Shown here one piece after another: positions 15,538 to 24,497 of a stretch of 29,283 bases of DNA (position 1 is the stretch's first letter; each line of letters starts with the position of its first letter). Below the pieces are notes generated by a model. It was not told where the DNA came from and searched no databases. It was given only the letters and a program-made list of their open reading frames with translations. This DNA comes from Bacteroidaceae bacterium (lineage in GTDB: Bacteria; Bacteroidota; Bacteroidia; Bacteroidales; Bacteroidaceae). The stretch is from assembly GCA_017551845.1 (NCBI GenBank), contig JAFZKR010000116.1, positions 1 to 29,283 of the forward strand. Reading direction: 5' to 3'. The translations under genes and the position numbers were made by a program.

Positions 15538-16839
15538 ATGACAGTTGAGGAGATATATAGCAGATTCTGTGAGTGCCGTGGTGTTACTACTGACAGCCGG
15601 AAGTGCGGTCCCGGACTGATGTTTTTTGCTTTGAAGGGAGAGCGCTTTGACGGAAATGAGTTCGTACGGAAAGCATTGGAAGAGGGCTGCACATACGCCG
15701 TTATGGACAACGTGTCATATTATGATCCGACGGACGGACGTATGATACTAGTTGACAACGTGCTGATAACGCTCCAGAGGGTAGCTGCATGTCATAGACA
15801 TAACATTTCCACTCCTGTGATAGGCATCACAGGCACCAATGGCAAGACAACCACCAAAGAGTTGACCAATGCCGTGATGTCCACCAGTTTCAGTGTGTTG
15901 TGTACTCAAGGAAACCTGAATAATTCAATTGGTGTTCCATTGACTGTACTCGGATTCAAGCCAGAACAAGAGTATGCCATAGTGGAGATGGGTGCAAGTC
16001 ACCCCGGTGACATAAAGGAGCTTGTAGAGATCTGCCAGCCTGACTTTGGGCTTATAACCAATGTGGGCAAAGCTCATTTGCTTGGATTCGGTTCGTTTGA
16101 AGGAGTGAAGCGCACCAAAGGTGAATTATTTGACTGGCTGAGGGAGCACTCCGGCAAGGCATTCGTGAACCGTGACAATGAACATCTGCAGCAGATGAGC
16201 AAGGGGTTGCCTCTTATTGAGTACGGCAAACCAGGGCAAGAAGGTCTGCTTGTTGCAGGTGAAGTGATAGAATGCAATCCTTTTGTCAGGTTCCGCTGGC
16301 GCAGCAGTGGTGAGTGGCACATTGTGCAGACTAACCTTATAGGTGCTTATAATGTGGATAACGTTCTTGCTGCCATTACTGTGGGCTTGCATTTTGGAGT
16401 AAGCGAAGAGGATGCTTCGGCTGCAGTGGCAGGTTACAAGCCGCAGAACAATCGTTCACAGCTTACAGAGACAGGTCGTAATCATCTTGTGGTTGATGCA
16501 TACAATGCAAATCCAACAAGTATGGCTGCCGCATTAGAGAATTTCAGCATGATCAAGGCCGATGACAAGATGCTTATTCTTGGTGATATGCGTGAACTTG
16601 GCGAGGTTTCTCAGGCTGAACATAGGCGTGTCGTGGAGGATCTGAGGAATTACGGATTCAAGGAGGTCTGGCTTGTGGGTGAGGAGTTTGCCAAGGCTGC
16701 CCGGAACTCCGGTTTCAGACTCTTTCCGGACGTTGAGGCTGTGAATAATGCACTGCAGAATGAGTCTGTGAGTGGGAAGACAATACTTATCAAGGGTTCA
16801 AACAGCATAGGATTAACCAAAACAATAACCAATTTATAA
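15538..16839 (+). CDS. murF: UDP-N-acetylmuramoyl-tripeptide--D-alanyl-D-alanine ligase
   Basis: A 433-residue Mur ligase. I chose ATG 15538 (MTVEEIYSRFCECRGVTTDSR), because family members start this way. An ATG at 15502 would add 12 residues that overlap the putative promoter. The N-terminal uridine-binding domain has the VTTDSRK...GLMFFALKGERFDGNEF motif. The ATP P-loop is GTNGKTTTKE (about residues 99-108). NLNNSIGVPLTVLGF, EMGASHPGDI and the C-terminal VVDAYNANPTSMAAAL are typical MurF blocks. It joins D-Ala-D-Ala to UDP-MurNAc-tripeptide, the last cytoplasmic step of muropeptide synthesis. Other dcw cell-wall genes are absent nearby. The next gene begins 2 bp after its stop. Confidence 0.95.
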   Translation: MTVEEIYSRFCECRGVTTDSRKCGPGLMFFALKGERFDGNEFVRKALEEGCTYAVMDNVSYYDPTDGRMILVDNVLITLQRVAACHRHNISTPVIGITGTNGKTTTKELTNAVMSTSFSVLCTQGNLNNSIGVPLTVLGFKPEQEYAIVEMGASHPGDIKELVEICQPDFGLITNVGKAHLLGFGSFEGVKRTKGELFDWLREHSGKAFVNRDNEHLQQMSKGLPLIEYGKPGQEGLLVAGEVIECNPFVRFRWRSSGEWHIVQTNLIGAYNVDNVLAAITVGLHFGVSEEDASAAVAGYKPQNNRSQLTETGRNHLVVDAYNANPTSMAAALENFSMIKADDKMLILGDMRELGEVSQAEHRRVVEDLRNYGFKEVWLVGEEFAKAARNSGFRLFPDVEAVNNALQNESVSGKTILIKGSNSIGLTKTITNL

Positions 16840-16841
16840 TT

Positions 16842-17510
16842 ATGAAAAAAATTGCAGCTCTATTAGCATGTGTTCTTGTATGCGGCATCATGTCCGCACA
16901 GTTGAAGGTCTCCATCATGGGTGACTCGTATTCAACATTCACGGGTTCTATGCCCAGATATTATGATACATTCTATCCCAACCAGTTCTGCGGTGTTACC
17001 GAGCAGAGCCAGCAGTGGTGGGCTCAGGTTATTGAGAAGAACGGATGGGTGCTTGAGAAGAACGATTCATGGTCAGGAAGTACCGTTTGCTGCCGCGGCT
17101 ACAATCATGATGATTATTCTGACCGCGCGTTTGTGACTCGTCTCAACTGCATAGGCGCTCCTGACATACTTTTCATATTCGGCGGAACCAATGATGATTG
17201 GACACATGAGCCTTTCGGTGATTACAAATATGCGGACTGGACAAAGGAGGACCTTTACTTCTATCGTCCGGCATTTGCATATCTGCTTGACAATCTGAAG
17301 AAACTGTATCCTAAGATGAAGATTTACTCTCTCCTGAATGATGGAATGTCAGAGAATCTGGGTGAATCAATGAGGGAAATCTGCAAGCACTATGGCGTTC
17401 CCGTAATTGCTGTTGACGGCATAGAAAAGCGCATGAATCACCCCACAGCTGCCGGTATGACCAAGATTGCCGAGCAGATTCAGGCCTTCCTGAATGCAGA
17501 GAAGAAATGA
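16842..17510 (+). CDS. Secreted SGNH/GDSL-family hydrolase
   Basis: A 222-residue protein with signal peptide MKKIAALLACVLVCGIMSAQ. The SGNH blocks are visible: block I IMGDSYST with S29, block III FGGTNDDW with N117 (residues 114-118), and block V around NHPTAAG with H200. In most family members block V reads DxxHP; here the residue three before the histidine is R197, so the Asp partner is missing or supplied elsewhere (D192 is nearby). The family comprises esterases and lipases acting on acyl or acetyl groups, often of polysaccharides; the substrate here is unknown. It starts 2 bp after murF, so it is co-transcribed with a cell-wall gene. A role in wall or glycan modification is only suggested by that position. 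Confidence 0.85.
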   Translation: MKKIAALLACVLVCGIMSAQLKVSIMGDSYSTFTGSMPRYYDTFYPNQFCGVTEQSQQWWAQVIEKNGWVLEKNDSWSGSTVCCRGYNHDDYSDRAFVTRLNCIGAPDILFIFGGTNDDWTHEPFGDYKYADWTKEDLYFYRPAFAYLLDNLKKLYPKMKIYSLLNDGMSENLGESMREICKHYGVPVIAVDGIEKRMNHPTAAGMTKIAEQIQAFLNAEKK

Positions 17511-17537
17511 TACAAAAGGGGACAGTCCCCAATTGTA
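17511..17537. repeat. GGGGACAGTCCCC palindrome within a 27-bp inverted repeat
   Basis: GGGGAC/GTCCCC (17518-17523 and 17525-17530) are centred on A17524. The outer arms TACAA (17511-17515) and TTGTA (17533-17537) extend the symmetry, with AA/AA interruptions. A close relative, GGGGACGGTCCCC, occurs at 21218-21230. It fills the gap between the SGNH hydrolase and folP. Confidence 0.7.
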
Positions 17538-17546
17538 CTTTTTTGC

Positions 17547-18317
17547 ATGGCAAAGATATTAGGCATAATAAATGTAACACCAGACTCCTTTTGGAGCGGT
17601 TCACGTGTGCAGGATAAAGTTTCATTGCAGGGGCGTGTCCGGCTGATGATTTCGCAGGGAGCCGATGCAATAGACATTGGCGGTTGTTCTACGCGTCCCG
17701 GCAGTACTCAGCCGACCGAAGTGCAGGAAATGGAACGGCTGGAGTGGGGACTTGATGCGATAAGGGAAGTTTTTCCTGATGTTCCTCTTTCCGTTGACAC
17801 ATACCGTCCTAAGATAGCTGAGCGTTGTGTCAGGGAATGGAAGGTGGATATTATAAACGATGTGTCCGGCGGTGACAGTGATATGTATTCTGTGGTAGCT
17901 GATACCGGTGTGCAGTATGTATTGACTTGGGCAGAGCAGGTCCTGCAGGATGTGGTAGAGGAGATGAATTCTTTCTTCAGTGGCCGTATTGTCCGGATGA
18001 AGAGCGCCGGGGTGAATGTCAAAAGCAAGGTGATTCTTGATCCGGGATATGGGTTCGGCAAGACTCTTGATCAGAACTACACCGTACTTGCTCATCAGGA
18101 TGAGCTGCTCAAATTCAGACTGCCAGTTCTGGCTGGACTTTCACGCAAGTCAATGGCTTGGAAACTGCTCGGCATAACTCCAGCCGATGCGCTTCCTGCC
18201 ACTGTTGCAATGAATACATTAGCTCTGTTGGCGGGTTCAGAGTGGCTCCGGGTCCACGATGTTCTCGAAGCCGTCCAAACTGTCAGAATAGTTCAGGCAT
18301 TGAAAGCGAACGGGTAA
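17547..18317 (+). CDS. folP: Dihydropteroate synthase, divergent
   Basis: A 256-residue TIM-barrel enzyme for condensing 6-hydroxymethyl-dihydropterin diphosphate with p-aminobenzoate in folate synthesis. Conserved blocks are IINVTPDSFWSGSR (7-20), IDIGGCSTRPGS (42-53), LSVDTYRP (81-88), IINDVSGGD (102-110), ILDPGYGFGKT (163-173), GLSRKSM (197-203, K201) and WLRVHDV (233-239). What is missing is the HMRGTP-like loop normally after the fifth strand: YVLTWAEQVLQD (124-135) stands there. The rest of the active site appears intact, so activity is plausible but should not be assumed. ATG 17547 fits the family start. The stop is 34 bp before the diadenylate cyclase gene, a neighbourhood common in Bacteroidetes. 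Confidence 0.9.
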   Translation: MAKILGIINVTPDSFWSGSRVQDKVSLQGRVRLMISQGADAIDIGGCSTRPGSTQPTEVQEMERLEWGLDAIREVFPDVPLSVDTYRPKIAERCVREWKVDIINDVSGGDSDMYSVVADTGVQYVLTWAEQVLQDVVEEMNSFFSGRIVRMKSAGVNVKSKVILDPGYGFGKTLDQNYTVLAHQDELLKFRLPVLAGLSRKSMAWKLLGITPADALPATVAMNTLALLAGSEWLRVHDVLEAVQTVRIVQALKANG

Positions 18318-18351
18318 TTATTTAACTTCAACTCTCAATTCTCAGAAGGCC

Positions 18352-19125
18352 ATGGGTGATTATTTTGTCTCATTAGGAGTAAAGGACCTTGTTGATATTT
18401 TCTTTGTTGCGCTACTTCTGTTCTATTTCTATAAGTTGATGAAGAGGACAGGGTCACTTAACATGTTCGTGGGAATCCTTGTCTTCATATTAGTTTGGAT
18501 GGTTGTCTCACAGGTTTTGAAAATGCAACTACTGGGAGCTATCCTGAACAAACTTGTCGATGTTGGAGTGCTGGCCATAATTATCCTATTTGCTGATGAT
18601 ATCCGTCAGTTCTTCCGTGAATTGGGAACTACCCGAAGCACTCGAAAGATTTTCGAGTGGCTTACCCGTCGGAAACATGAGGATGACTTGGAAAAATGGA
18701 TGCCATTAGTCAATGCCTGTGAGGATATGGGAAACAAGAGAGAGGGGGCACTGATTGTGATTGGCCGCAATGATGAGCTAAGGGATATCAGAAAGACAGG
18801 TGAACCGGTCAATGCCGACATGAACCAGTTGCTTATAGAAAATATATTTTTTAAGAACAGCCCTCTTCATGACGGTGCCATGATCATAATAGGTGAACGC
18901 ATAGATTCTGCAGCCTGTATTCTCCCGGTTTCTGCTTCGGAAACGCTTCCAAAGCGTTTCGGACTACGTCATCGTGCCGCTATGGGAATTGTGGAGAGGA
19001 CTGATGCTGTAGCAGTGGTGGTATCGGAAGAAACGGGGAAAATAACAGCCTTCCATAACTCTTCTTTCCGGACAGATCTTGATGCTTCAACTCTGAGGGA
19101 GTTCCTGTCGGAACATGTCAGATGA
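18352..19125 (+). CDS. dacA: Diadenylate cyclase, CdaA/DacA type
   Basis: A 257-residue membrane enzyme making c-di-AMP from two ATP. Residues ~10-90 contain three hydrophobic helices (DIFFVALLLFYFY; MFVGILVFILVWMVV; LVDVGVLAIIILF). The DAC (DisA_N) domain spans ~100-257, with GALIVIGR, the catalytic DGA at 174-176 in NSPLHDGAMIII, the SETLPKRFGLRHRAA stretch with RHR at 206-208, and DAVAVVVSEETGKITAF. Length and topology match CdaA (273 residues in Bacillus). c-di-AMP commonly controls potassium and osmolyte transport and cell-wall homeostasis. In Firmicutes cdaA sits with cdaR and glmM; here it follows folP, as in other Bacteroidetes. It is followed by T7G7 and the groES promoter region. 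Confidence 0.95.
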   Translation: MGDYFVSLGVKDLVDIFFVALLLFYFYKLMKRTGSLNMFVGILVFILVWMVVSQVLKMQLLGAILNKLVDVGVLAIIILFADDIRQFFRELGTTRSTRKIFEWLTRRKHEDDLEKWMPLVNACEDMGNKREGALIVIGRNDELRDIRKTGEPVNADMNQLLIENIFFKNSPLHDGAMIIIGERIDSAACILPVSASETLPKRFGLRHRAAMGIVERTDAVAVVVSEETGKITAFHNSSFRTDLDASTLREFLSEHVR

Positions 19126-19142
19126 TTTTTTTGGGGGGGTGT

Positions 19143-19170
19143 CAAACTGTCAGTGACAGGTGACAGTTTG
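19143..19170. promoter_or_regulatory. Inverted repeat overlapping the groES promoter (operator candidate)
   Basis: CAAACTGTCA (19143-19152) and TGACAGTTTG (19161-19170) are a perfect 10-bp inverted repeat with an eight-base spacer GTGACAGG. The spacer carries a further TGACAG, so CTGTCA-G-TGACAG-G-TGACAG can be read. The right arm ends in TTTG, the likely -33 element of groES. It is unlike CIRCE (TTAGCACTC-N9-GAGTGCTAA). Confidence 0.6.
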
Positions 19171-19199
19171 CCTTTGAAAATAGTTTTGGCATAGTTTTG
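19167..19199 (+). promoter_or_regulatory. groESL promoter with duplicated -7 element
   Basis: TTTG (19167-19170) and TAGTTTTG (19192-19199) are spaced 21 bp apart. An identical TAGTTTTG lies at 19181-19188, because the 11-mer ATAGTTTTGGC is tandemly repeated at 19180-19201. The groES ATG follows at 19277, leaving a leader of about 70 bases. Confidence 0.7.
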
Positions 19200-19276
19200 G
19201 CTCTTCGTAAGTTGTCCGTACCTGAACAGGTGCGGATTCAGCAATTCAAGAACAACAAAACTTAAATAATACGGAA

Positions 19277-19555
19277 ATGAACATCAAACCATTAGCAGAC
19301 CGCGTTCTGATTCTTCCGGCAGCAGCTGAGGAGAAGACTGTCGGCGGAATCATTATCCCTGACACAGCGAAAGAGAAACCTCTGAAAGGTGAGGTAATTG
19401 CAGTAGGTAACGGCACCAAGGATGAGACCATGGTTCTTAAAAAAGGTGACCATGTTCTTTACGGCAAGTATTCAGGCACTGAGCTTGAAGTTGAGGGAGA
19501 AAAATATCTGATTATGCGCCAGAGTGATGTGCTGGCCGTCATTGAGAAAAAATAA
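19277..19555 (+). CDS. groES: Co-chaperonin GroES
   Basis: A 92-residue 10-kDa chaperonin. [12 protein letters not shown] at the N-terminus, the mobile loop [18 protein letters not shown] (about 18-35), and the C-terminal blocks [14 protein letters not shown] and [13 protein letters not shown] match the family over its full length. It caps the GroEL barrel during ATP-driven folding of cytoplasmic proteins. The groEL gene follows after 15 bp, the usual bicistronic order. The promoter just upstream carries an inverted repeat and a duplicated -7 element, suggesting heat- or stress-responsive control by something other than HrcA/CIRCE. Confidence 0.97.
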   Translation: MNIKPLADRVLILPAAAEEKTVGGIIIPDTAKEKPLKGEVIAVGNGTKDETMVLKKGDHVLYGKYSGTELEVEGEKYLIMRQSDVLAVIEKK

Positions 19556-21208
<1,653 letters not shown>

Positions 21209-21217
21209 TGCAGAGGA

Positions 21218-21230
21218 GGGGACGGTCCCC
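21218..21230. repeat. GGGGACGGTCCCC palindrome
   Basis: GGGGAC (21218-21223) and GTCCCC (21225-21230) flank a central G. It matches the 17518-17530 element at 12 of 13 positions and, like it, sits directly after a stop codon, 9 bp past groEL's end. The flanks differ between the two copies. Confidence 0.65.
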
Positions 21231-21242
21231 TTTTCTACGTTG

Positions 21243-21280
21243 AAAAAAATCCTTGTGGTGACTTCGCAAGGATTTTTTTT
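21243..21280 (+). terminator. Intrinsic terminator of groESL
   Basis: AAAAAAATCCTTG (21243-21255) pairs with CAAGGATTTTTTT (21267-21279). The hairpin ends in a run of eight T, a textbook rho-independent terminator. Confidence 0.9.
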
Positions 21281-21314
21281 GTAAGTTCGCGGTATCTTAA
21301 CTAAACGGCATCGT

Positions 21315-22580
21315 ATGAAAAAGTTATCACTTTATTTTGTCTTTTTCTCTCTTTTGGCAGTTTCCTGTCAGTCCGATTTCGAGCCTGGGATAAAAAGCTA
21401 TCTCAGCGTGGGGGACTGGGGATATATGGTTGATTCCTTGGATATAATAGTCCCTGACAGAGCTGTTCTCAAGGGCCTTACGTCCGCTGATTTCGAACTC
21501 TCCGGTAATACGTACGGAACTCCGTATGATCCCAATACAGGTGAGTTTGCCCAGGACTATGCTGATGATGAGATATCAATAACGATTGTTCGAAACAGGG
21601 TAAGGGTCAGGTTCCGTCCGTTCCGAGATGAAGGTCGGCTGGGCCAGAATTTCCGTTCGGTTCCATGGGAACTCAAATGTACCAAGGCAGGAGTGAATGT
21701 CACAAAGAAGGATGTTACAGAAAGTGTTACGGCTATCATTGATGATTGCATAACAGGGAGCTTTACCTACGCAGGGCTGACCAGAGAGTATATGCTCTAT
21801 CTGCCCAAAGATGAAAAAGGTGAGCCTCTAAAGAATGTGCCGCTGCTGGTCTGGCAGATTGGCGGTGGAGAGTATAATAAGCCACTTCTGGAAACAGTTA
21901 TAGCAAACCGAGGACTTGTGGCACTTCCTCAGAAGGGAATAAAATGCGCTGTTCTGGAGTTTGCCTTAGCCAATGAAAACTACTCTTACAGTGCATCGCT
22001 GTTCCCGGAGAAGATAAAGCTCATAGACCGGAACAATGCCCTACAGATGGCTTTCATAGATACCCTTATTGAACAGGGGCTGGTTGATGGAAGCAAGTTG
22101 TTCTGTGCCGGAGCAAGCAGCGGTGGCGGATGTACCATGCGTTTCATGATGCAGTTCGCTGATCGTTTCAAGGCAGCAATACCCTGCTGCGCTATGGACC
22201 CTATTGTTCCTATCCACATGACAACAGAGAAATATGACGGACAGTTCACTGATGATGTGACTAAAGCTTTCCAGGGTGATGTGTATCGTTGGAACGGAAC
22301 AGAGATGATACCGGATAAGATCAATTTGGACGCTTTCCTGTCAACACCTCTCTATTTTGTCCATGCTCAGGATGACCAGACCTGCAAGGTGATAAGTTCA
22401 CATGTCTATTTTGATGCCCGAAAGAGATTGGGTGCCAAGGATGACAGGATTACTATATACTCTGATGAGTACATGAAGAAGTTTGGTGTGGGCGGTATGC
22501 TGAACCATTTCTCATGGGTTACATTGCTGGACGACTATTCTGATGGTTCTGCTATGGATTGGCTGTTGAAACAGTTGTGA
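21315..22580 (+). CDS. Alpha/beta-hydrolase (esterase/peptidase-like) lipoprotein
   Basis: A 421-residue protein with lipoprotein signal MKKLSLYFVFFSLLAVSC (lipobox AVSC, C18). Residues ~25-140 form an N-terminal beta-rich domain of unknown type. A hydrolase domain follows from ~145 (GLTREYMLYLPKDEKGE, VPLLVWQIGGGEYNK). The nucleophile elbow is GASSG at 266-270 with S268, inside LFCAGASSGGGCTMRF; plausible acid and base are D354 (VHAQDDQTC) and H398 (LNHFSW). The layout resembles feruloyl-esterase/PHB-depolymerase-type or prolyl-oligopeptidase-like secreted hydrolases used by Bacteroidetes on plant or host material. The substrate cannot be told. It starts 34 bp after the groEL terminator and may begin the operon that continues with purN. 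A weak TAAGTTCG element lies at 21282-21289. Confidence 0.8.
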   Translation: MKKLSLYFVFFSLLAVSCQSDFEPGIKSYLSVGDWGYMVDSLDIIVPDRAVLKGLTSADFELSGNTYGTPYDPNTGEFAQDYADDEISITIVRNRVRVRFRPFRDEGRLGQNFRSVPWELKCTKAGVNVTKKDVTESVTAIIDDCITGSFTYAGLTREYMLYLPKDEKGEPLKNVPLLVWQIGGGEYNKPLLETVIANRGLVALPQKGIKCAVLEFALANENYSYSASLFPEKIKLIDRNNALQMAFIDTLIEQGLVDGSKLFCAGASSGGGCTMRFMMQFADRFKAAIPCCAMDPIVPIHMTTEKYDGQFTDDVTKAFQGDVYRWNGTEMIPDKINLDAFLSTPLYFVHAQDDQTCKVISSHVYFDARKRLGAKDDRITIYSDEYMKKFGVGGMLNHFSWVTLLDDYSDGSAMDWLLKQL

Positions 22581-22584
22581 AGGG

Positions 22585-23256
22585 ATGATTAAACTTGCAA
22601 TTTTGGCATCGGCCAACGGAACGAATGCACAGGCTATAATTGAAGCTGTGCGTGACGGGCTTCTTGATGCTCGGGTTGCTGTCGTGCTTACTAACAAGGA
22701 GGATGCAGGCGTGATAGCCCGTGCCCGCAGTTTCGGCATTCCGATTGAAATATTACCGTCGAAAGGTCATAGAAACCGTGCTGAATATGATATTCTGGTT
22801 GTTGAATCTTTAAGAAAATATGATGTAGATACGGTGGCGCTTGCGGGATGGATGCGTATTCTCAGCGAAGTGTTCGTCAATGCATTTGAAGGAAGAATCC
22901 TTAATCTGCATCCTGCTCTCCTTCCAAGTTTCAAGGGTGCTACAGCAATTAACGATGCTTATGAGCATGGGGTCAGGATAACCGGTTGTTCAGTTCATCT
23001 TGTTACACCTGAGTTGGATGCAGGTCCGGTCATTATCCAGGCGGCGGTACCCGTAAGAGGAACAGTCGATGAGCTAGAAGCCCAGATACATCGTATGGAG
23101 CATCGCATTTTTCCACAGGCTTTGCAGTGGTTCGCAGAGGGTCGTATCAGTGTCGAGGGACAAAAGATTAACCTTGCTCCGGCCGCTGAACCCGTTAATA
23201 AGATTGATTACATAGAGGGGTGCTTGGTGTCACCGCCTCTTGAAGAAAAAATATAA
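22585..23256 (+). CDS. purN: Phosphoribosylglycinamide formyltransferase
   Basis: A 223-residue GAR transformylase for the third step of purine synthesis, moving a formyl group from 10-formyl-THF to GAR in the cytoplasm. LAILASANGTNAQAIIEAV carries the phosphate-binding loop, and VALAGWMRILSEVFV precedes the active-site strand. NLHPALLPSFKG has the catalytic Asn and His, and HLVTPELDAGPVIIQAAV the conserved Asp. The start ATG is 4 bp after the previous stop. It is slightly longer than the usual ~190-212 residues because of a C-terminal tail (EPVNKIDYIEGCLVSPPLEEKI). The gene stands next to deoD, another purine gene. Confidence 0.95.
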   Translation: MIKLAILASANGTNAQAIIEAVRDGLLDARVAVVLTNKEDAGVIARARSFGIPIEILPSKGHRNRAEYDILVVESLRKYDVDTVALAGWMRILSEVFVNAFEGRILNLHPALLPSFKGATAINDAYEHGVRITGCSVHLVTPELDAGPVIIQAAVPVRGTVDELEAQIHRMEHRIFPQALQWFAEGRISVEGQKINLAPAAEPVNKIDYIEGCLVSPPLEEKI

Positions 23257-23258
23257 TT

Positions 23259-23972
23259 ATGAGCAAGGAAGATACCCCGTCGGCTCATATCTCCGCCCAA
23301 TATGGAGATATTGCCAGTACCGTAATAATGTGCGGTGACCCGCTCCGTGCTAAGTTCATTGCTGAGAAGTATCTGGATAATCCTATCCTTTATAATGAAG
23401 TGCGCGGCATGCTGGGATATACAGGAACATACAAGGGTAAGCGCGTATCTGTTCAAGGACACGGTATGGGAATCCCGTCTATAGGCATCTATTCTTACGA
23501 GCTTTTCAACTTCTATGATGTAGAGCGTATTATCAGGGTAGGTACTGCCGGTGCCTTGAGTGAGGACATGAAGATAGGTGATATGCTATTCGCCCAGGCT
23601 GCCTGTACGGATTCCGATTACGGACATCAGTACGGTTTCCCGGCCAGGTTCGCTCCGATTGCCGATTTCGGCCTGCTTGAGGCTGCTGTTCGTGTGGCCC
23701 GCGAGAACAATTACCCGTTTCAGGTGGGTAATATATACTCGGCCGATGTGTTCTATGACGAATCAAACCGTCAGATGAAATGGGGCAAGTTTGGAGTGAA
23801 GGCTGTTGAGATGGAGTCATCAGGGCTATATATCAACGCTGCCGCTGCCGGTAGGAAGGCACTTACCATATGTACAATATCCGATCAGCTGGTGCACAGA
23901 AAATATGCATCGGTTGAGGAACGCCGTTCCAGCTTTACGAATATGATGAATGTTGCACTTGAAATAGCTTAG
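23259..23972 (+). CDS. deoD: Purine nucleoside phosphorylase, DeoD type
   Basis: A 237-residue hexameric-type phosphorylase that reversibly converts purine (deoxy)ribonucleosides and phosphate to base and (deoxy)ribose-1-phosphate. The N-terminus MSKEDTPSAHISAQYGDIA leads into IMCGDPLRAKFIAEKYL. VRGMLGYTGTYKGKRVSVQGHGMG, RVGTAGAL, VEMESSGLY and CTISDQLVHRKY follow, the last containing the catalytic Asp. The length matches E. coli DeoD (239). It starts 2 bp after purN, so both purine genes are translated from one message. The fit with purN suggests purine salvage beside synthesis. Confidence 0.95.
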   Translation: MSKEDTPSAHISAQYGDIASTVIMCGDPLRAKFIAEKYLDNPILYNEVRGMLGYTGTYKGKRVSVQGHGMGIPSIGIYSYELFNFYDVERIIRVGTAGALSEDMKIGDMLFAQAACTDSDYGHQYGFPARFAPIADFGLLEAAVRVARENNYPFQVGNIYSADVFYDESNRQMKWGKFGVKAVEMESSGLYINAAAAGRKALTICTISDQLVHRKYASVEERRSSFTNMMNVALEIA

Positions 23973-23977
23973 ATATT

Positions 23978-24484
23978 ATGATCAGATCAAAATTAATATA
24001 TGCGTTGACCATTGCTGTGGCGTCGGCTACATTGATTTCGTGTGAGGAAGAGGATTATTCTGTACCTCCACAGTATGATTCTATTGTCTGCATAGAGAGT
24101 GATCCAGCTGTGGGCGATACATTGACTCTTCAAGTGAGAGTTAAGTCAATAGGCAGTTATTACTACAGGGCAAAATGTGACTGGAGTATAACAGGTGGTA
24201 ATTATACATTTCTTGAACCGCCTGTTCCTATGGGATATTACAGGGATTTCTCGGTCAACAACAAAACGGCGAGCGTAACCATCGTTGATCCGGAACAGTT
24301 TATTCCTTCCATAAGATTCGTTCCTAAATCGGCCGGAAAGTACAATGTTGAGTTTCGCATGATGCTGAATATGAGTATGCCCACAAAGGAAGGGTATATG
24401 ACATTCCAGGTGGGTGGATACTCTACTGTTCCCGGAGTGGTTGACCCGACCCTTACCGGATCTGTTACCGTCAGGGCAAAATGA
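23978..24484 (+). CDS. Small lipoprotein of unknown function
   Basis: A 168-residue protein with a lipoprotein signal MIRSKLIYALTIAVASATLISC (lipobox LISC, C22), followed by an acidic stretch EEEDYS. The acidic +2 to +4 region can mark surface export of lipoproteins in Bacteroidetes. The mature part is beta-rich (DTLTLQVRVKSIGSYYYRAKCDWSITGG, KYNVEFRMMLNMSM) and looks like one or two immunoglobulin-like or PKD-like domains. I do not recognise a family. It follows deoD by 5 bp and precedes prmC by 13 bp, so it is inside the same operon, with no functional link visible to either neighbour. Confidence 0.75.
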   Translation: MIRSKLIYALTIAVASATLISCEEEDYSVPPQYDSIVCIESDPAVGDTLTLQVRVKSIGSYYYRAKCDWSITGGNYTFLEPPVPMGYYRDFSVNNKTASVTIVDPEQFIPSIRFVPKSAGKYNVEFRMMLNMSMPTKEGYMTFQVGGYSTVPGVVDPTLTGSVTVRAK

Positions 24485-24497
24485 GAAAAGAAATACC

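Noticed and set aside
17536..17546. TACTTTTTTGC before folP as a promoter
   Set aside because: The TA is two bases too far from TTTG to fit TAnnTTTG, and the gene can be transcribed with its upstream neighbours.
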